Assembly (NCBI GenBank): GCA_030544235.1
Contig: CM060469.1
Location: forward strand, 6,992,017 to 7,056,016
Source of the DNA: Lepturacanthus savala
Taxonomy: Eukaryota; Chordata; Actinopteri; Scombriformes; Trichiuridae
DNA length: 64,000 nucleotides
Reading direction: 5' to 3'
This document shows, piece after piece, positions 57,844 through 64,000 of this stretch. The notes beneath the pieces were generated by a model, which saw nothing but the letters and a program-made list of their open reading frames with translations, did no database searches and had not been told where the DNA came from. The translations under genes and the position numbers were made by a program. Every line of letters begins with the position of its first letter. The stretch's first letter is position 1.

Positions 57844-60800
57844 GGCGGCAGAGCTGGAGGAGAAATAAAAGTGACGCACATCCAGTGAAGGCACCTTTTT
57901 GATTTAATTTTAAAAGGCTGTGACAAAAAAGAGGCGTTTTTATTTAAGTTTTTATGTAATAATGTAGATTTCATCTTTTTTTATCAACACAAACGCGTGT
58001 TAATTTCTTCAGTCAGTGGTAAAGGACACTGATTTGTTTCATATTTTCATCATGAAAACTTAACACTGTTGACAAAGATATTTCGTCTAGTCTCGTTTGA
58101 TGATTGACTTTCTCTTCTAACACATATGGCAGGTTCTGATTCTTGTGCCGTTCCGAGGCGGAGCGCTACGCATCGTGCAGACGTTCCTCAGCCTGCTGGA
58201 AACCAAAGGCAAGAAGATAGTCGTCAGCAACAAGAAGAGGTTCAAGGAGGAGTTTGGAGATGATGCAGATGAACCGCCTAATCTACAGAGACCGGACGAC
58301 TACCGCGCCATCTTCTCAGGCAACGTGGACGATCACTTCAGGATAGGTAGAAACAGACGTTGATCCCTTTTCGGTGAATCTCATGTGTTTCTCTGTCTGA
58401 GGCCCTGTTGCTCTCCTCTCTCTTCACCAGGTATCTCCATCATCAGGAGCAACGTACGTCTCTACTCCCCTTTCTACTCTTCAGACATCATCATCGCTTC
58501 GCCGCTGGGCCTCCGCACCGTGCTGGGAGCCGAGGGAGAAAGTAAAAGAGACTTTGACTTCCTCTCCTCCATCGAGATGCTGGTAGTGGACCAGACGGAC
58601 GTCTTCCTGATGCAGAACTGGGAACACGTCTTGGTAAGAACGTGCAACAACTTCTGACCATCGCTGTCAACGAGAGAGACTACGGAGAGTAGTCAACAAA
58701 AAGGGTTAAAAATGTTCTCTTATATGGGAATATTTTGGTTGATATCCATGTGGCAGCACAACAAATTCTGTTTCATCTCAAACAAAAGTCATTCATGCTT
58801 AATAAATGCATTGTGATCTATAATAATCAGCATTGACAGAACTTTTTTTTTATTAATGTTGGCTCATTGAACTTTTGAAAGGATGATGCTTGGTTTAATT
58901 TACAGTAAAATATTGTGATAAAACTATTCCACACTTTATCTCCCCCCTCACCACCAGCATGTGATGAATCACATGAACCTGGTGCCGCTGGACGGCCATG
59001 GAGTGGACTTCTCCAGGGTGAGGATGTGGAACCTCAACAACTGGGCCAAACATTACCGGCAGACACTGGTGTTCAGCTCCATCCAAGACCCGCAGATCAA
59101 CAACATCCTCACTAAGCACTGCGCTAACTACCGTGGACAGGTACACACCAAACATTACACCTGCTCCAGGGACTGTAATTTTGGTCGATCATGCTACTGA
59201 GAGGCAGAGTCGCCCTGGAGACAGATATGATCTCATAGCCTCATAGATGAGAGTTAATCCTCAGTGGCTAAACGCTAAGTTGTTTACTGACATTTAAAAG
59301 ATATCCCAGGAAATCCTCGGCCTGGTAAAAACAGTGAATCACGGCCGTCTAACGTTTCTTAATTGCCGACGGATGTCGATTTTTCATTTGAATATTCGGT
59401 GTGGTTTTATCTCAGGTTGCCGCAAAGAACATCCCCAAAACAGGTTCCATCTGTCAGGTGCTGGTTCAGCTGCCCCATGTGTTCCAGATGTTCTCCTCAG
59501 ACAGCTTCATGGACCATGATGCTCGGTAAAGTGATCCTTAGGTTACATCATCCCAAATCACAGAATGTGCTTAATGGTAGACTGTGAAAAAAAATGTGCA
59601 GCTTCTCGTGGAATGGACTTGTATTATATATTATTATATGTATTTTATACATATAATTCAAGCAAAATACAAATTGTTGAGCTATTTTTATCTACATGGG
59701 GAGCAGGTCCCCCTCCTTTCTACGGTAGCCTACAAAGGACAAACTAAACAATAGCTCAGGAAACATATTTTCACATCAGCCACCATAGGTTCTCCTACAT
59801 GCTTTGGGTTCTCAGTTGCAATCTGCAACTTTGCCTCTAGATGCCACCAAAAGCTTTGCAGTGTACCTTTAAGAGATCGTGGACAGTGTTTTCTTTTGTA
59901 CTAACATCTCCATCCTCCTATAGGTTTCAGTTCTTTATCGATAAGGTGTTGCCACAGTACAGGGACTCCGTTATGTCCCACAATCTGATCTACATACCCT
60001 CTTACTTCGACTACGTCCGGTTGCGCAACTACATGAAGAAAGAGGAGATGAACTTCGCCAGCACCTGCGAGTATTCCAGCAAATCCGAGGTTTCCCGAGC
60101 CAGACACTTCTTCCAGAAAGGGGATAAACAATTCCTGCTCTTCACGGAACGCTTCCACTTCTACAAAAGGTCAGTTCTTTTTGATTTGAGGGGGACTTTG
60201 TCTTTTTCGGCCAGTTAGTAGAGCACAGGGTCTGTGATGTGACATGAAAGATTTGAAACTTGCTATTAAATCCTGGAGTCACTGCTTTGACAGTAAAAGA
60301 CAATATTAGACAGTGATCTTCATATTTTAAAGAATTGTAGTGGTTTACAAACTTTTTCATGCCAAGGACTCTTAAACTCTTTAAAAATGTATTGTAATAA
60401 GAGTAATTGAACTGCCTGAACAAAGATGAATATATAATTTACTCAGTTTATTAATGAAAATGAATAAATGCACATATTTATGTAATTTTCCATTTAATTA
60501 AATTAGTTTTGCTTTTGCACATAAATCCTTATTTGATTTTCCACTATTACTTGATTTTTAAATTTATATATATATATATCCATCTTAGCATATAAAATGG
60601 AAAATAAAATTGTAACTTAATTTAATTCATGTGTAAAGTGGATATAATAATAAATTTGTTATTGGGATATTAAATAAAAGGATTTTTTGTCTGTCATTGT
60701 TTTACTTATGGATGGAATTATAGTGAAAATAAATGATTTTTTTTTCTGGGGACCCCTCAGCGCCCTCTCAAGGACCCCTGGTGGTCCTCTGACCCCATTT

Positions 60801-61249
60801 TGAGAACCTCTGTCCTTTTAGATTTTAACCCATTAAGGAAACAGATGAGTTAACATGTTAGACCACCTACTTTAATTGTATATTTGTGAATAGGAACCTT
60901 CATCATGTGACTAGACTTATTCTAATAAAAATACATGTACGTGTCATTTTAATAAAACAAGAACATCATTAACCTCAGACGTCTTTTATTTAGGTACACC
61001 GTCAAAGGGATCCAGAACCTGATATTCTACGGACTTCCCTCCTACCCGCACTTCTACAGCGAGGTGTGTAACATGCTGGCAGCGGACAGCCGGGGGGAGG
61101 AGGCCAGCTGGACCTGCACGGCCCTCTACTCCCGCTACGATGCCCACAAACTGGCCGCCATCACCGGAGCCCAGCGAGCCGGACAGATGCTGCACTCCAA
61201 CAAAACCGTTCACCTTTTTGTTACAGGAGGGGAAGATAAAGCCTCATGA
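54996..61249 (+). CDS. utp25: UTP25 small-subunit processome component (Def/DIEXF)
   Basis: Nucleolar factor of the small-subunit processome. In zebrafish (def) it is required for digestive-organ growth and for calpain-linked p53 turnover. Twelve coding exons: 54,996-55,096, 55,700-55,730, 55,846-56,026, 56,108-56,341, 56,429-56,517, 56,659-57,069, 58,133-58,346, 58,431-58,633, 58,958-59,140, 59,416-59,525, 59,924-60,169 and 60,994-61,249. All join in frame to 752 residues, matching the known fish length. Residues 1-44 are basic (MGKRRQNKQLFTTLSKKQKK), 45-182 very acidic, and from about 213 lies the conserved UTP25 domain. This is helicase-shaped but degenerate: no Walker A is seen, and the DEAD-box position reads VVDQTD (about 472-477). 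The ATG has a good context (CAACATGG). It is divergent from the GRXCR1-like exon 1.2 kb away. Confidence 0.97.
57799..57841 (+). repeat. (CA)n microsatellite in UTP25 intron
   Basis: About 21 pure CA units in the intron between exons 57,069 and 58,133. The rest of that intron is AT-rich without other features. Confidence 0.95.
60338..60812. repeat. hAT-type MITE copy in UTP25 last intron
   Basis: It starts TAGTGGTTTACAAACTTTTTC and ends GACCCCATTTTGAGAACCTC, terminal sequences of the family whose intact member is at 32,392-32,974. No matching 8-bp target duplication was seen, so the ends have decayed. Confidence 0.7.
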
Positions 61250-61575
61250 TGGGGTCGGACAGTTAAAGAGGGACCACGGGACTGAATGGTAGCTATCTAC
61301 TGTAAAATCCCATCAGGATCTATGCCACAATGCCTTCCATTGTATTTGGACAGTATTGTATTCACTCACTCATGCACAAGAAGGAAAATGCATTTGATGT
61401 GTTGTATTTGGATGTCGGATGATAGTGATCATGTGATTTAGTTGTGGTTTATAAAATACTGTGTATGATATAAAAACATCACTCACAGCTTCAGTGAATG
61501 AATATTTTGTCAACTTTCATGCCAACAATTTAAAAATAATTCATATTTTTGGGTCTAAGTGTTCAGAAACTGTTA

Positions 61576-61581
61576 AATAAA
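61576..61581 (+). terminator. UTP25 poly(A) signal candidate
   Basis: AATAAA about 330 bases after the UTP25 stop codon, the first clear hexamer downstream. Confidence 0.5.
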
Positions 61582-61900
61582 TAGTTCTATTTAACCCATT
61601 TAAGCCTATGAAGTCCATGACTGTCATTTTATATATAAAATAAAATCAAACTCGAACTTTTTCATGGTTTTCACTTCATAGGTGTGGCTTATAGTGGAAT
61701 TTCTTGCTTTATCAGTCAGCAAAGGGACTTATTTAAGTATATAACACCATAAACGTGTGTTCATTCATAGTTTTGATGCCTTCGGTGAGAATCTACAATG
61801 TAAATAGTCAAGAAAGTGTAAATGTATATATACTATATATAGGGGCTCTAATAAATGAATTAATTAGTAGAAATATGTGTTCTAAAACTTTTGGACTGTA

Positions 61901-61968
<68 letters not shown>

Positions 61969-62100
61969 CCAGGAAAAAAAATATTTGTTCCTAAATATTA
62001 AGTCAGAACATTAAAGCAAAAGGCCAAACAAGTTTCCACCTCATGATTATATGAGTTTTACAACCCGCCCACATAATTATTAACTCCCTGAGTTGTTCAG
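61582..62100. repeat. Intergenic repeats: Tc1-like end and (TA)n
   Basis: About 61,590 carries an AACCCATTTAAGCC end of the MITE seen at 18,898. 61,755-61,905 has Tc1-like words (TTCATTCATAGTTTTGATGCC, AAAACTTTTGGACTGTAGTG). A pure TA run follows at 61,904-61,961. No gene was seen. Confidence 0.6.
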
Positions 62101-62113
62101 TGACACTTCAGCC

Positions 62114-62161
62114 ATGGGAATTACAGGGTTTTGTCGCTCCGAGACAGAAGATCTGTCCTGA
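62114..62161 (+). promoter_or_regulatory. Upstream open reading frame overlapping the SLC7 start
   Basis: ATG in a strong context (GCCATGG) opens a 15-codon frame (MGITGFCRSETEDLS). Its TGA at 62,159-62,161 shares the A with the main ATG at 62,161 (TGATGATG). Such an overlap usually lowers, or makes re-initiation-dependent, translation of the main frame. Whether the transcript starts upstream of 62,114 is not known. Confidence 0.45.
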
Positions 62162-62862
62162 TGATGGAAGACGAGACGCCGAAGCTGAGCCTGAAGCGTG
62201 AAGTGGGTCTGGTGGGAGCCGTGTCCCTCATCGGGGGCACGATGATCGGATCCGGGATCTTCATGTCCCCGCAGACGGTCCTGTACGCCATCGGCAGCCC
62301 CGGGGCCAGCCTGGTGGTCTGGGCGTGCTGCGGGGTCCTGGTGATCATGGCGTCTTTCTGCTACGCCGAGCTGGGCACCGTCATCCGAGAGTCCGGGGGC
62401 GAGTACATCTACATCCTCCGGACCTCCGGACCGGTGGTGGCCTTCATGCTGATCTTCAGCTCCGTGTTGTTCGTCAGACCCGCCGGGGTCGTCGGCATCG
62501 CGTTGAGTTTCGCCCAATACGTCGTGGCCCCGTTCTACTCGGACTGTCCGCCCCCGGTGTTGGTGGTGAAGTCCGTGGCCGCGGCTGCGATTATCCTCCT
62601 CGCCACCGTGAACTGCCTCAATGTCCGCTTCTCCATGTCTGTCCAGGTGTTCTTCATGGTGGCCAAGGTCCTGGCCCTGGCCGTCATCATCATAGGAGGC
62701 GTGGTGATGCTGATCAGGGGTCACACCGGCAACTTTGAAGACTCCTTTGAGAACACGAACCTGGGAATAAACCCAATCGGTATCGCTTTCTACCAAGGAC
62801 TGTGGTCCTATGATGGTTGGAACAATCTGAATTATGTGACGGAAGAGTTGAAACGTCCAGAG
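62161..62862 (+). CDS. SLC7-family light-chain amino-acid transporter, first coding exon (partial, b0,+AT/SLC7A9-like)
   Basis: It encodes residues 1-234 of a heteromeric amino-acid transporter light chain and ends at donor CCAGAG/GTGAGT in phase 0. About six membrane segments are present. Residues 26-34 read GTMIGSGIF, the substrate-binding break in helix 1. Cys129 in VAPFYSDCPPP sits where SLC7 light chains form the disulfide to their SLC3 heavy chain. WSYDGWNNLNYVTEEL near 215-230 resembles SLC7A9 (WAYDGWNQLNYITEEL) more than xCT or Asc-1. I recall the comparison sequences, so the subfamily is an inference. ATG 62,161 is followed by a second in-frame ATG at 62,164. Carrying all this in one 702-base exon is unlike the split gene expected for SLC7A9. 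The remaining exons lie beyond the window or were not recognised. Confidence 0.85.
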
Positions 62863-63032
62863 GTGAGTAAACTTGATGTTCTCCCCACCATCACAGCAAA
62901 AAAGAGTAAATTAATGCAGAAATTAGAGAGTAGAATAACTTTATTGATCCCCAGAGGGAAATTAAGGTGTCAAATAGCTTACGCAACTACACATAATGCC
63001 ATTAACACAGGTCAAAGTCAAGGGGGAGGGGA

Positions 63033-63070
<38 letters not shown>

Positions 63071-64000
63071 TACAGGCCAAAAGTTTGGTGTTTTTCATGA
63101 CTATTTACAATGTTAATTCTCACTGAAGGCAAAACTATGAATGAACATGTTTTATATTCTAGTTTCTACAAAACAGCCATTTGCTCTGATTGATAAAGCA
63201 GGAAATTCCACTAATTAAACCTGATAAGCCACATCTATGAAGTGAAAACCATTTCTTGAAGCTTATCAAGAGAAAGCATGTGGTAAATGGCTATTCTAGC
63301 TGTAAATGGATTGGATTTAGCAGAATCGGAATATAATAATCAGAATTAGTTTGGGGTCATTTAGAAATTTCCTTATTTTTCAATAGAAAAGTGAAGATAA
63401 CTTTAAACTATATACATCACTTAAATGGTAAATGACTGTTCTAGCTGCAAATGTCTGTTTTTTGGTGCAATATCTACATAGGTGTATAGAGGAGCATTTC
63501 CAGCAACTATCAGTCCAGTGTTCTAATGGAATAATGTGTTTGCTCATTGTGTCAGAAGGTATATAGTGTATAGTGTATACCTTCTGTAGTGAAGGTAGTG
63601 TATTTCATAGTGTAGTTAGTGTATTATATAGTATAATAAGCTATAAGTTATTAAGTAAAACAATGACGTTTTTGTCATGGATTTCATGTGCTTTCTTTAA
63701 CCCTCTATAGCATGACTTTTTATTTTCGGGTTTAAAGGGTTTGCCTCAGGGCGACAGTGTGCCGGATGTATCAGATGGAGGTCTGTGGTATAATTTGTGT
63801 CAGTTTAGGGGTCCTTGAAATGAAAAAGATTGAGATATACTATACAATTTGCAAGGACAATGGAGAGGAATTTAAAGTTTGCAATAACATGACCATGGTG
63901 GGAGCGAGTTGCTGCTCAGAATGTCGGCATTAAAGTGTCCCGGGCACAATCACAATTTTGCAAATTCAACATTTTCCATTTACACAGTGTCCAATAAATG
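62863..64000 (+). repeat. SLC7 gene intron filled with repeat fragments
   Basis: 62,930-62,970 carries ACTTTATTGATCCCCAGAGG, a widespread fish repeat end. A (TA)n run spans 63,038-63,069. Tc1-like words follow (CAGGCCAAAAGTTTGGTG, TTTGGGGTCATTTAGAAATT). 63,650-63,835 matches the hAT-family copy at 54,640-54,800. No further SLC7 exon was recognised. Confidence 0.6.

Noticed and set aside
62080..62796. 238-codon minus-strand frame opposite the SLC7 exon
   Set aside because: Asp/His/Gln-rich shadow of the membrane protein. The plus frame has the SLC7 motifs and a splice donor.

Overview
The window is nuclear DNA of a bony (teleost) fish. The evidence is: vertebrate genes with GT-AG introns; AT-rich intergenic DNA full of short DNA-transposon derivatives; a tRNA-headed fish SINE; and many long microsatellites. 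There is no operon structure, CRISPR array, phage or prokaryotic gene. Species cannot be fixed from the sequence.

Layout. 1-25,978 (+): the last seven coding exons of PDSS2, the non-catalytic subunit of the ubiquinone side-chain synthase, in long introns loaded with repeats. 26,200-35,990: a gene-free stretch with several transposon copies, an AT minisatellite and two blocks that look like conserved regulatory DNA. 36,000-39,940 (+): complete BEND3 with four BEN domains and a CpG-rich promoter. 41,323-42,703 (-): complete three-exon coding region of MTRES1, convergent with BEND3. 48,051-50,534 (-): complete two-exon TMEM151B. 53,362-53,793 (-): first coding exon of a GRXCR1 homologue whose remaining exons I could not find. 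54,996-61,249 (+): complete twelve-exon UTP25 (Def). 62,161-62,862 (+): first coding exon of an SLC7-family light-chain amino-acid transporter, cut by the window end.

The genes do not form one pathway. PDSS2 and MTRES1 serve mitochondria. BEND3 is a nuclear repressor, UTP25 a nucleolar ribosome-assembly factor, TMEM151B and the SLC7 protein are membrane proteins, and GRXCR1 belongs to hair-cell stereocilia. PDSS2-BEND3-MTRES1 reproduces the order found on human 6q21. TMEM151B, GRXCR1 and UTP25 lie at other places in the human genome, so this is a fish-specific join of several ancestral blocks.

I found no clearly new biological system. The items most worth checking are: two nested pairs of inverted repeats that bracket PDSS2 exons; the orphan GRXCR1 first exon with a possible substitute terminal exon; an in-frame upstream ATG of BEND3; an upstream reading frame whose stop overlaps the start of the SLC7 gene; a 1.35 kb pyrimidine-only tract in a PDSS2 intron; and transposon copies with intact target-site duplications (a hAT-type and a TTAA-type element). 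Exon limits were read by eye from splice signals and remembered homologues, not from alignments.
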